The notes below the pieces were generated by a model. The model saw nothing but the letters and a program-made list of their open reading frames with translations. It did no database searches and was not told the origin of the DNA. A stretch of 64,000 bases of DNA from Anagrus nilaparvatae (lineage: Eukaryota > Arthropoda > Insecta > Hymenoptera > Mymaridae): the NCBI GenBank assembly GCA_022575985.1, contig JAKSXM010000007.1, positions 3,660,501-3,724,500 on the forward strand, written 5' to 3'. Every line of letters starts with the position of its first letter. Position 1 is the first letter of the stretch. Positions 38,701-50,676 of the stretch are shown here, piece after piece. Made by a program: the position numbers and the translations under genes.

Positions 38701-41700
38701 TCTGAAAAATTCTTCTAAAATTACCCTCTTATAAAATTTTTTTACTTCTCATTTAAGAAAAATGCGTATTTACTCTCCAAAATAGTCTTATATAATACCT
38801 TAAAAGAGAAAATTAAATTTTCTTTGTAATAAAAAAAACAACTCTTAAATTAAAATTTCACTCAAATATTTAAACATCATTAATAAAAAATATTTTATTA
38901 TTTAAACAGCAAATTACAGGGCTTGTACACACAATAAAAACTTGAAATCTTAGAAAGTCTTGAAGAAAAAGTTACAATTTTCAGAAAAAAAAAAATAAAA
39001 GTTGAATTTAATTAAAAAATTTTTTTTTATATAAAAAGTGACTTTTTTTAATATTTTTTATTAAAATATACCAAAATTAATTAAATTTTTATTTATAAAA
39101 GGAACTTTTAAAGTGAAAATTAATTAAAAATTTCTTGTATTTTTCGAGAAAAAAAGATAGGTTATGTCACATTATTTGATTATCGGTAACAGTAAAATTG
39201 CATTAATTAAAATAAGAATATAAGGTTAAAATAGAAAAGGCGAATTGAATTTTAAACTAAAATCGATCGAATAAGTCTAAATAATTTATACGGTTTCTTC
39301 AATATATTTGCATATGAGATTTCATTAAAAAAAAAAACCAATTTTTTTCCTGGTTCTTTTTTCCAACGCTACAATAAAAAAAGTTGAAGTGCGTAATTAT
39401 TACATGAAAAAAGTAAACACTCTTGGACGTAGAAATAATAAAGGAAAGTAATTTTCTTTTAATAGACTTTTTTTTTCTCGGTTACAAAGATTTATAAGAA
39501 AAATATAAAATCCGCTTTATTTAGAATCCGTTATATCGGAGCAAAAAATGGGATCTAATCGCTTTACACTGGTATTGTAATCAAAAGAATTAAATAAATG
39601 CGAGGGAAATAGACTTTTTTTTCAAGAAATAATAAGTTATTTTTAGAAATACCTAGTTTTTTTAATATGAATTTTTAAATAAGACGATCTAGACAGTGCA
39701 ATAATTAGGGGGTTTGGATTTTTAAGCAAAAGCTCTTAATTGACATTGATGAAGCTCCAGGGTAAGAGTTAATATTCTCTGCATTTTAGAGTCCAAATTG
39801 CTAATTACAAATTCTCTGTCACTGAATATCTTCCCTTCTAATTTGAGCTTAAATCTCCAAAAATTTATTCAAAAGCATAAAACCAACATGAAAAATATTG
39901 ACATAAACAATGCGAAAACTAACCAAACGAAACCAAAAAAAAAAGATATGACAAAGATTGCTTTAAGTACAACGTTTTTCGAATACACAAAAAGTTAAAA
40001 GAATTTCTGCCTTGAAACTTTTTATCGTACAACTAAAAAAAATGTACAAAAATTCTCATTACTCTTTTTATTTTTTAAACCTTTCGACTGCTACTATTGT
40101 CCTTCACTCAAATAAACAAAAAAAAAAATAAAAAGTCCTTTTTATATATATTTGTTTGTTTGTAGATATAAATAAATGTAAATTCTTTCTAAGAAATCTT
40201 CAAATATTACAACATTAATTACCATCTTTTATTTTTTGGCTATCAATCAGCATAAACTTTTTGACTTTACTAAAAAAAATCGAGTGTGTAATTTAAAACT
40301 GGAAAATTATATATGGCTTCAAAATAATCAAATTACACGTTTATTAATATTTCTGTCCTATTAATAAAAATTCGTATGTGTATTTTTACAAGTAAGTACC
40401 TTCAGTCGTCTCTCAGATAGACCGAGAGGAGAAACGTAGGTAATGTAATGTAACACTACAGTAAAAGGGTGTTTCCTAGCAACCCCTTGTATGTGGTACA
40501 TTCTATATAGATTTCTTTCTCCCCTTAATTTATATATTTAGTAGTATACCTTTTCCCCTAAAATTTTTAGCCTCGTGACTAGTTTTTTTTTTTATAAGCA
40601 ATTTTCTCGAAGGAAAATTTTTTTTCTTTAAAAAAGGAAACTTTTGATGTTTCTAATTGGACTTTGATGACTGTTTTTGATTAATTAGAGTAGATGTTTG
40701 TCTTGTCGAGATGTTATGAAATTTACAAATTTTTTAACATTTTTTGTTATCGACAAATTTTTATCTTGTTCATGTGAGCACTTAGTGTTTTTTAATAAAG
40801 TCTTGTGTAAATTTAATATCAAAAGTTGTTTTTTTGATAATAAAGATTATTAAATTGAACCTTTTGTAAATACATATGAAAAAGTCTAGATAAAATCAAT
40901 ATTTAGCTAAAATTTAATATTTATCTGGACTAAATCTAAAAAAAACAAATTTCTTAACGTTCGACAAATCGTTCATTGACCCCCACGAATAATTTTTACC
41001 AATCACAAGTATCTTAATCTCTTAAACACACACAAGCTCAATCAAACCCCTAAGATTCAAACTCCCCTCTGAATAAAATCAATCTTAAAGCCAAAGCATC
41101 TCACAGAAAAAATGAGTCACCACGAAAAACTCAAATTTCCACCAGACTTTCCCATATATCCAAACTTTAGAATTAAATCGTAAAACTTTTTTTAATAAAA
41201 TTACGAAAACACTATAATTTTAATAAAAGCAAATTTGGTAAACACTCATATAATATTAGCAACGTGTTCATCCCAAATAAAAAAGTTCTTGTGTGCGAAA
41301 ATACAGTTTTTGCCTTTTGTTTACTTTAAAACTATAAATGGAGAATCCACGTATTATAAATGGAGATTAAAAAAAATATTTTATCTGTAGTACGCTAGTT
41401 ATACAAAAGAGAACAAATAAGTAAAAAAGCTAACAAAAAGAAATTGATAGATAAAGATAAAAAAGCCCAAAAAAAGGGTAGAATGTGAATGAATATTTTT
41501 GTGTAGTTGCACACTCGAGATTCGCATGTAGGGCGTTAGATTCAAATGGATGTCTGCTTTTTTTTTCTATTTCTGTCTTTCGCTCTCTGCTTTACAATAA
41601 TTGTAACTTTGACACTCGAAAGTTTAAGTACCCTGAAAAGTACAGTTTTTTTCGTGCTTATGTTATAATTTTTTTCGCTTTTTTAAACGCCTGTATCCGA

Positions 41701-42476
41701 AACTTTTTTGTGAGACTAGAAAATGGTTGAATTTTATATTATTATGCAAAGTCTACAAGGCAAGATGTGGCTAAAGAAAACCGAAGTTGTATATTAATTT
41801 AGAAATTATTTAATGAAACGACCATAATTTGCAAAAGAGCTCCAAAAAAGCTTATCCTGTAAAAAAAGTAACAATTTTTTTCAATTCAAAAAACTTTGAA
41901 AGTTATATAACGACTTCCTACATTTTTCTTCATAAGCAACTCTAAAAGCTCGAGTTTGTAAGTAAACTCGTGTGTGTTTATAAGATAAAATGTTTGCAAG
42001 TTTGCGTTTCTCGCTAAATCTAATTCAATCATGCGTTAACTAAACGTTATCTCAAGTGCTTTTCTCACACAAAGTCTTAAGCTTCCTCATATACTTTCAT
42101 AACCTAATAAAGTCTTCCATTTATTTTATTACATAAAAAGCTCCTACACACACACATAAAAAGATGAACAGTTAATTACTTATAAAGAAACACAAGGGGT
42201 GCTTTTTTTTTTAATCCTGTGAATACAAAAATTCACACTCACCCTTACTAAAAAAAATACTCACTCGTATTATACACAATTAGCTAGCACTTGAAAATTT
42301 CACGTATTTCTTGCTTTTCTAAAAATTTCATTTATTTTATAATTACATTTCAAGTAAATTGCTCGATTTAAAAAAAAAGTCGTTATAATCAAGAGAAAGA
42401 AAATTCTTTTCGCGTTTTATGTAACGGATTTGAAGAAAAAAAAGATTAATAATTTTTATTTTTCTGTTTGTTACAG
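32735..42476. other. A+T-rich non-coding sequence upstream of the glypican exons
   Basis: About 9.7 kb without a recognisable exon or RNA gene. It probably includes the distal part of the intron that ends at the acceptor at 42476. A GT repeat lies at 33760-33776. Around 40400-40510 composition is more balanced and includes GTTTCCTAGCAAC (40471-40483), which fits the RFX X-box half-site pattern. That is a weak, isolated match. Open stretches such as 41485-41730 lack exon signals and domain resemblance. Confidence 0.45.
33760..33776. repeat. (GT)n microsatellite
   Basis: Short uninterrupted GT run. Confidence 0.85.
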
Positions 42477-42647
42477 CAAGAGAATTAAGAACGTGTGGTG
42501 GTATAAGTAGCGGAGGTGAAGTATGTTGTACAGCTGATATGGAATTAAGAATGCAAGCAAAAAGTCGTGAAAGACATGAAAAATCAACAAAAGAAGCATT
42601 ACAACGTTTACAAAATATATTACATCAAAGAGCTGGAAGATTTCATA
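42477..42647 (+). CDS. dlp: glypican (dally-like), first recognisable coding exon
   Basis: Glypicans are GPI-anchored heparan sulphate proteoglycans that distribute Wnt/Wingless, Hedgehog and BMP signals at the cell surface. This exon (57 codons' worth) has an acceptor TTGTTACAG at 42468-42476 and a donor GTAAGT at 42648. It starts two bases into a codon. It encodes a helical segment containing a single Cys and a Cys-Cys pair followed by TADMELRM, the N-terminal cysteine cluster of the glypican core. The signal peptide and probably one more cysteine must lie in an upstream exon that was not found in the window. The seven exons join in phase into 568 codons. Features such as ISEAIMN and NVMKGC place it with GPC4/6, hence Dlp and not Dally. 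Confidence 0.9.
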
Positions 42648-45600
42648 GTAAGTTTTTTAATTTTATTGTCTCTCTCTCATTTTATTAAAAAGCGTCAATT
42701 CGTACTTTAAACAAATTTTTTTTGCAATTCCCACGAATTTTTATGTGATAAAAATGTGTTAATGCAGTAACATTAAAATTAGATTTTATGTAATTTATAC
42801 TAAGAAATTTAATGTCACATTTTATTATCACATTTTTAATTGAACATTTTTGTCATAAATAAGATTTCTTGGATTTATTAAAAGAAAAAAGATTTTTTTA
42901 TACGAGGCTACTTGATTTAACTGAATAAAATTTCATGAGTTCATGAAATACCAAGGATCTTAATGGTTAATTAGCTTTTAGTTTTAATTGTTTTTATGTA
43001 CACTGCGAAATTGATATTCTTGACATTTTTAAAAATGCTTCTTTTCTGGAGACATTGGATTTTTATTGTTAAACTACTTTCTTGCAGTGCTATTTTAAGT
43101 ACCAATTTTTAAAATAAAATAATAAAAGAAAATTTCTTTTTGTAAGAAATAAAACACGTTTTACAACATTTATTACAGAGAAAATTAATTGTTTATGATT
43201 CGTGTCTCAAGACTGTCAAGTATCAAAGCTTATTTTAACAGTAAAATTAATTAATTTTTAAAAAATTTAAAAGCATTTTTAATTACTGCATTAGTTTTTT
43301 AGTAATAAAAATGGAAATCAAATTTTAAAAAATTTTATTTTTTTCTGTCAGCAAGCTTTTTAAAATAAATGCCAATGCAAATTTTTTTTATGGATTGAAC
43401 ATCAAACATAAAAGCTTAAAATGCATTAAAAATATAAATTTATTATTTTTCGATAAAAATTTTTAAAGTGAAAATATACTCCTTTGTCTGTGAAAAAATT
43501 CAAATTTTCGCTGAAAAATACTAATTTTTAGAAGATTCTGATATTTTTTCAATGGATTACAGTTCTTTTTTTTAGCATAAATCTTTTTAAAACAATATTA
43601 AAACATTATTTTTCTAAATTCACTAAAAACTGAATTAATTATACTGTAAAAACAAAAACCATAGACTTTCTTTGTTCTAACAAGGAAAGTCCCAAAATTT
43701 CGAGTCTACAAAACACTTCCTACATATTTTCCAGTTCTAGAATACCCAAAGAAACTCCAAAGGCAAGTGTTTTCATAAGTAAGCTATCATCCCAGTTCAA
43801 AGCAATTCTTTGTGTTGATATAAATTAGCTGAAAAAAAAATTTCACATATGCTTAAAAAAATTCAAAGCAAGTGCATATATACCTACTTTTACGTACAAT
43901 TGCATAAAAGTTAAGAAGAAAAAGTAAAACATAAAGTAAACTTTAAAAAAATTGAGTCTCTTGAAAAATCTTTCTATGTAGAGCGCATCATATCAAAGGA
44001 ACCTCAATTGTTTTTGAATTGCACGTTATACTGAAAAGAGAATCTTGAATATTTATACATAGAGGCTTATATATATACACATGCAATTATTTATATATAC
44101 CCAATAGCAATTTCTTTTAACTTTTGGAAATATGTATATCATTGAAAAAAATTTTTTTACTTTACTACTGTGGGAACTGAGATTTGAATATAATATTGAA
44201 TAAATAAGTACACTTGTGTTTTTCTGCTTTTTAATATTAACTTATGTTTTTTACCTGGTATTTTTTTTCTGCTTTGATGAAAAATGATGTATGAATTTGT
44301 TTGTGATATTTTTATTTGGTTTCTCGAGTTACTCTGCTTATTTATGGAATATTATTTATTTGACAAAATGTAGAAAAGTATGCTTTTGAATGAATAAAAT
44401 ATATAAATAATAAAAAAGTAATGTATGTGGAGGAAGGACTTTTAGCTGAAATTTTTCGATTTTAATCTAATGTTTCGAAAATTTATGGATTTTTCGTTAA
44501 TTTTTTTATTTTAGTCAATTTAAATTCTGAATTTTTCCCGGAATTTTTTCAAAGATTTGATTATTTTAATTAATTTTACTCAAAGCAAATTGATTTTTTT
44601 ATTTTTTATCAATTCTTAAACTTGCTCTGAAAATTAATGTAAGTTCAGAACTTTCAGTGTAATTTAATTGGATTTTTGTTTATTATTGAACGAAAATTCG
44701 TCGAGAGGATTTTGAATCCAATAAATACAAACGAAAAAATTTTTAAATATTAGTATTTCATCGAAGATATCAAAAATTCAGCATAAATCTTCATTCCAAA
44801 CTTCCAAAAAAGTATAAAAAATATTCTAAAAAAAGCAAACATGCCCATATAAGAACAAAAAAAACTCAAAAAAAAGTAATCACTAAATGACTAACACACA
44901 GGAAGATAATTAAATTATAAAAAATATTCTCATAATTAGATAAAAATCTCAATTACAAAAAAGCCAGATATTAAAATTCTTGGACACAAAAAACCAGCAA
45001 AATTAAAAAGCAATTTATACGCAAAAACAAAAAAATATGTTTAATAAAAATTACACAAAATTAATTAAATAATTACTATTCACCCAAGAAGAAAAATATT
45101 TTTTTCAATTAAATACCCGAGAGATAACATCATAATCAAATATTCTCTTCTTCACAATATTAAATCTTGTAGATAAAAATCTCTCTGTGTGTATTCCAAA
45201 CACAATAATATTGTTTATTAAATATAAAAATGACATATAAAAAAGTCATGACTACAATTCTATATTTTCTGCTATCGATGCATCAGATCAAATAAAAAAA
45301 GGTTTATATTCTACTTGTTTTCAATTACGTTAGTTAGTAGCAGTCAGTCTGTATATATAAAATAATCACGTATTTCATATCATTTAAAAAAATTGAAGAT
45401 ATAATTTTTTATGCAAAAAATATTTTACACAATTAACCTAAATATTCAGACACATTTTAAGGAAATTAACTCTAATGAAAATATATATCTAAAGACTTTT
45501 TTGAATGACATTATTTATGTTTGAAAATTCTCGTATTCTTCATCTTCATTGTATACAAATTCAATATATAAAATAACATGTTGATAGTGTACATTTTAAA

Positions 45601-48600
45601 TTCTTGCTTCAATGCTTATTTGTTATCTATCATCAATTGTTATGGTGTAAGTTCGTTCAACAAAATATTTCTGTATAAATAACTTTTTAGACATTTTGAA
45701 ACCTATTCAACGTCACTTATAGACATTTCATTATCTAATAAAGTGCATTATTATTAGAGAAAATGAAAAATTATTTTTTTTTTAGGTTAGGTTTTTTTTA
45801 TAGGTTAATACAATGAATTTTTAAAAGAATGGGTCATTTTGTTTTTATTGGTTATGTGTGTTTTAAATTAGTACGTGATTTCCTTTATAGATAATATTTT
45901 TGATTGTCTATTAAAATCTAGTCTAACGATTCTCGGTCTAATTGCTCTATACTCATTTATTTATTGTTCTTGTTTTATGTTCTTTCAATTTAAATTATCA
46001 GTTTCTTTATCTTTTGATATTTTTTTGTGTTTCGAATACTTACCAAAGGTAAAATTAACTGTCAAGAAATTTGAATATTTTCATGATTATTACATAATAA
46101 ACTTTTTGTAAATTTGTTTTTTACTTTAAAAAACTTGAAAGAAATTCACGTTAGTATTTATTCAAATAAAACTTTTAGCAACAACTTGAAAATTTCAAGT
46201 AGGACAATTTTATAACACAAGATACAAGCTTTATTATAGCGTGTCTAATGAGCGTATAACTAATTACGTATAAATTGTTATAACCCAATAACATAATTAA
46301 AGATTCTTTAATTTTTATTAAGATAGATGCTATCAAATATAAAACACACACTGAAAAAAAAGTAATGCTGCAGAATTTTTATTAGGTTTTAGTTAATTTT
46401 TTTAATTAAAAATTTTCTTTGAGCATAACAAACCCTAACCTAAAATAACATAACCTAAAACTCGTAGCATAACCTAAATAAACTGTTAGTAACTGTTATT
46501 ATTTACTTTCAAAGTTATCTTCACGTACTTTTAGAAGTTTGTTATATTTCAATTCCATCAAGTTACAATAAATTACTTTTGATATATATATGAAATTTGC
46601 ATATAATAAATTGATAAACCACCTTTGTCATAAAATTATTAGTTATGCCAGATAAATCAAAACTTTGCTTGTTTATTTTGTAATCTGCAATATTTTGTTA
46701 TAGCAAAAGCAAAAGTATAAAAGATATTGAAAGTTTAATTTCATTCAAAAAAATAAATTTTAACTTTTTATTGAATTTTCTAAGTAAAATCCCAAAACAC
46801 GTGCACGTGGTCAGGAATCAACAATTGTTATTATCATTCAGTCAGGAACAAAAAGCGCTGAATAATAAAATTATCTAACAATAGCCATAAAGATTATTTA
46901 CACTTAATTAAACAACGTCCAATAATAAGAATATTAACATAAACTAATTTAAAATATACAAAAATTTTATTACAAGTGACAAAGATTCCTAGGTATTTAT
47001 ATAATGTATAAACTAAATTACTCGTTTGAGAAAAAGTGACATCTAGATTCAAATTATAAACTATGAGTTATAATAGATTCTTATATTAGCAGTTAATACG
47101 TGCTTCATATAAAGTAAATTGCAAATATAAGTACTAGTATTAAATACCTTATTAATTGTTAATTTTGTATATAAAATTTTAGATATTTGTTATTATTATC
47201 ATAGCCGAAAAAATATTCTTTAAGACAAGAAGCAGCTTATTTTAATTACTATTTTTTTTAGAATATTACTGAAAAATCTCTTTGAATAACTAAAATCATC
47301 AGAAAAATTTGCTCCAAATAATAATTTTATTTATTTTAAGATAAAAAAGTTGGCCCTAGTATCAGTTAATGATATTTTAATAATGTATGCTTTTTGTTGA
47401 AATAATAAATACACGAAAAATCAAGGCCTACACAGAAATGTATAGAAGCTTTAATTTTGGTTAATTTGTATACCTATTTATAAGCAGTAAATATTATTTA
47501 CGTAAAACTAACAATTTAAAAAAAAATAAAACCACTGTCAGATCGCCAATAGTTAATTAGTAAATTACGTAAATATCATTTTCAAACCATGAAAACTTAA
47601 GTATAGAAACTTAAATAATTCGGTAATTACAATTTGGAGCAGATATCAATATAATATAATGCAAATATATACGTGGTTTTTAGTCATTGCTAACCTCAGC
47701 TATATATATAATGTTCAAAACGCATTTCTCTTTCGAGAAAAATGACTTATAGTTATTAAAAATAATTATGAATTAGAAAGAAGTTGACATTATGCAAATA
47801 ATCTTTTTATCCTTAATAAATATAACAAATTTTTTTAAATTGATTTTTCCTAATAATAAGAATTGAGGAAAAGACTTAAGAATTCTGTTGACTGATAAAT
47901 TTTAAATAATTATTAATAAATATATGATTATTAAAATATAAAGTAAAAATAAAACTTTTAACAAATTACAGCAGATAATATTTACAAAAAAAATCAATAA
48001 ATTTAACGGTCATGATAAAAAAATATATACAATTTTCTTTCCTTTCCTGTTTAAAAATAAAAAAACCAGTCTACCAACATAAACTATATAGATCAAAAAG
48101 TTTTATACATTTTTTTATATTCAAAAAAAAAAAAAATGCATTCAAAATAATAAAGCATAAAATAAAATAGAATTTTCTGTCTGTATCCAAACCATATAAA
48201 CTTTTTGCATAAAGAATCGTTTATATTATACTTTCAAGTTTGTTGAAAATTACTTACAAAAAAAAAAAGAAACCAGTTTTAAAAAGACACAAGAAGTTGC
48301 AAATCGAAGTCAAAATAAACTTTTTTTGTTTATTTTACTTTTTTGTTCAACACAGACAGAGAAAATTTCAATTGTTCTTTCAAACTATCATTCTTATTCT
48401 GTTTTACTATTAGTTTTTCACCAAGATATTTAATCTTGATTAAAAAAATAAAAAGTTATGTTTTAGTAATAAAAAAAATACTTGTAGGTACTTTTTTTTA
48501 ATTAAAAAAGAAAATTCCAATAATGTAGGTGTTTTATACATTGACAGGTATTTTACGTTTTGAAAAATAAAATACCTATTTTTCTTGATTAATCTCCAGA

Positions 48601-48880
48601 GATCGAATTTATTACACAAGACAACTGAAATTTACCTTTTTCACTATAAATGTCACTAAGATATTTTATTTAGCTAAAAAGTAGTCTCGCGAGAATATAA
48701 ATTGAAGAAAATTGTTGTAATTTACGGAAGTTAAGAAATTTTCATGATTACTATTTTTTTTACAGTTACTTTTTTTTTCTAATGTCAATGTCATATATTT
48801 ATACATGAAAAGAATGAGAGAAAAATAATAAAGAATTTTTACTGATATTTTATTAATTAAATTTTTTTTTTTTGTTACAG
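42648..48880 (+). other. glypican intron (6.2 kb)
   Basis: This GT-AG intron splits an Asn codon after its first base. It carries a bipartite promoter-like module in antisense (47704-47742) and, at about 46425-46480, a cluster of AACCTAA motifs (complement of TTAGG-like units). No exon was recognised inside; the open stretch at 45875-46111 has no glypican resemblance. Confidence 0.8.
47704..47742 (-). promoter_or_regulatory. bipartite promoter-like module, copy 9 (minus strand, intronic)
   Basis: On the minus strand TTTTTCTCGAAAGAGAAATG (CTCG at 47737-47734) is followed 23 nt later by TATATAT (47710-47704), which continues as a TA run. It lies antisense inside a glypican intron. Confidence 0.66.
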
Positions 48881-49023
48881 ATTTCTTTAATGACTTGTTA
48901 GCGACGAGTAAAAAAAGTTTTCATAATATGTTCAAGAAGACTTATGGAATACTTTATGAACAGAATTCTTTTGTGTTTTTGGATTTGTTCAAGGAATTGG
49001 AAAAATATTATACTAAGGGATCG
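48881..49023 (+). CDS. dlp: glypican (dally-like), second recognised exon
   Basis: The acceptor TTTGTTACAG ends at 48880 and the donor GTTAGT starts at 49024. The exon completes the split Asn codon and adds 47 codons, ending on a codon boundary. It encodes the strongly conserved stretch with SFHNMFKKTYG, YEQNS and DLFKELEKYY, an alpha-helical part of the core with no cysteine. The reading frame runs on past the donor for 30 codons before a stop, but that extension has no family resemblance, and glypicans continue with the next exon's VDLDDVMD. Confidence 0.93.
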
Positions 49024-50180
49024 GTTAGTATTATTTTTGGTTGCTTATTTTTTATTTTTTTTAATATATATGGAATGGTCCAAGTAAAATTTTTGAATTT
49101 TTGGAGACTTTAACCATGATTTTTGTAGCTCAAAGCTGACCGATTTATTAAAATTTGTGCTTTATTATATAACAAAAATAATGGGGCAAAAAAATTTTGT
49201 TACTTTAACTCTTTCTAAAATTTTTGTTGGTTTTTGCCTGGATTTTTTTTTACAAATGTATTAGAACCAGTCCTTAAAGTGTTTGAGAATTAGGACCTTA
49301 GGATCCAAAAAATAAAATTTTCATCGCTTTGAAATATGACATTTATAAAATTTTTATGCTGATTTTGAGCGAAACCTATCGCCTAAAGCATCAGTCACGA
49401 AATGATAATTCTGAAAAGAATTAAAATAAAGAAAAGTTTTACTTGGACCTATCCATATATTAAAAAAATTATCATAAATTTAACTGTGAATCAGAGAAAA
49501 AGTTAAACAAAAAACCAAATCAACATTGAAAAACTTTACAATTCAAAAAAATGTTGTCAATTCTACAAAAAAAAATTACGTCTTAAACAGTCCAGACATA
49601 AATAACTTATAATTCAATAAAATATTGAAAAATTACGGTAGCAAAAAAAAATTGTAACGAATAAAAAAAAATAACATTATTTGCGCTCCTTTTGAAATTT
49701 AATCTCATAACTTCCTCTCTCCGTATAAACTTAATACATGAATTTTACGTATTATAAATCAAATTTCACCTTGTGTAAGCAAAAATTTTTGAATTCATTT
49801 AATAATAATAAAAAGAGACGAAGGCCCTACGATGCTTACTTTCTATTAAATATCCTTCAAAAAATTTTAATACTCCGAAAAGAATCTTTATTTTTAGAAT
49901 ACACGTTTTATTTTGTTAAAAATATGTAAATTAATTTTTTAAATTTATCAAATAACATCTGTAATTTTTTTTATACAATAAAACAAACTTGTGTTTAAAA
50001 TAATAATTAATTATACAAAAAAGCCTATCTTATAAAATATTCAACAAAGAGACTATAATAAAAAGTTTTTTATGCCAACAAACTTCAATATCGCGTGCCA
50101 AAGTTCTAAGTTTAATCAATGCTTTTTCTTTATAAAATGCATAAAACTTTTCTTACTATTATTTTCTGTCTGTCCTATAG
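49024..50180 (+). other. glypican intron (1.16 kb)
   Basis: GT-AG, phase 0. No embedded element was recognised. Confidence 0.85.
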
Positions 50181-50429
50181 GTTGATTTGGACGACGTTAT
50201 GGATACATTTTTCAATACATTATACCAAAAAATGTTTACTGTATTAAATAGTCAATACAAATTTGATAACAAATATTTGGAATGTGTTGGTACGCATATG
50301 AAAGAAATGCGTCCATTTGGTGATGTACCACAAAAATTGGGTGTTCAAATAAAACGTTCATTTATTGCAACAAGAGCATTTAGTCAAGCATTACAAGTTG
50401 CCACTGATGTTGTTAAAAATATGCAACAG
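50181..50429 (+). CDS. dlp: glypican (dally-like), third recognised exon
   Basis: The acceptor TCCTATAG ends at 50180 and the donor GTAATT starts at 50430. The exon is 83 complete codons, phase 0 at both ends. It encodes DLDDVMDTFF, the conserved YLECVG cysteine, and the PFGDVPQKLGVQ and FIATRAF motifs typical of glypican cores. The whole exon reads open in one frame. No substitution of a family-conserved residue is apparent. Confidence 0.95.
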
Positions 50430-50507
50430 GTAATTTTTTGAATATTTTAATTTTTAATTAAAAATGACCTTTTAATTTAATAAAAAAATTTTTTTTTAAT
50501 CCGTCAG

Positions 50508-50676
50508 TTAAAACCATCTCCAGAATGCGCAGCTGCATTAACGAGAATGACAGTATGTCCATCATGTAGTGGAATACCTGGAGATGTTAAAGCATGTAAT
50601 AATATGTGTGAAAATGTTATGAAAGGTTGTTTAGCTCATCATGCTGCACTGGACGCCGAATGGAATTTATTTGTCG
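50508..50676 (+). CDS. dlp: glypican (dally-like), fourth recognised exon (six-cysteine block)
   Basis: The acceptor CCGTCAG ends at 50507 after a 78-bp intron. The donor is GTTAGT at 50677, leaving one base of a split Glu codon. It encodes six cysteines in the order PECAAAL, VCPSC, ACNNMC and KGC, followed by LDAEWNLFV. This is the most diagnostic glypican segment and matches the GPC4/6 branch closely. The frame contains no stop. Confidence 0.95.

Noticed and set aside
46425..46480. AACCTAA cluster as a regulatory or telomeric array
   Set aside because: The four or so motifs are irregularly spaced and short; no array structure.
49024..49113. Extension of the second glypican exon past 49023
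   Set aside because: The frame stays open for 30 codons, but the sequence is Phe/Ile-rich without family resemblance, and the donor at 49024 joins in phase to the conserved VDLDDVMD of the next exon.
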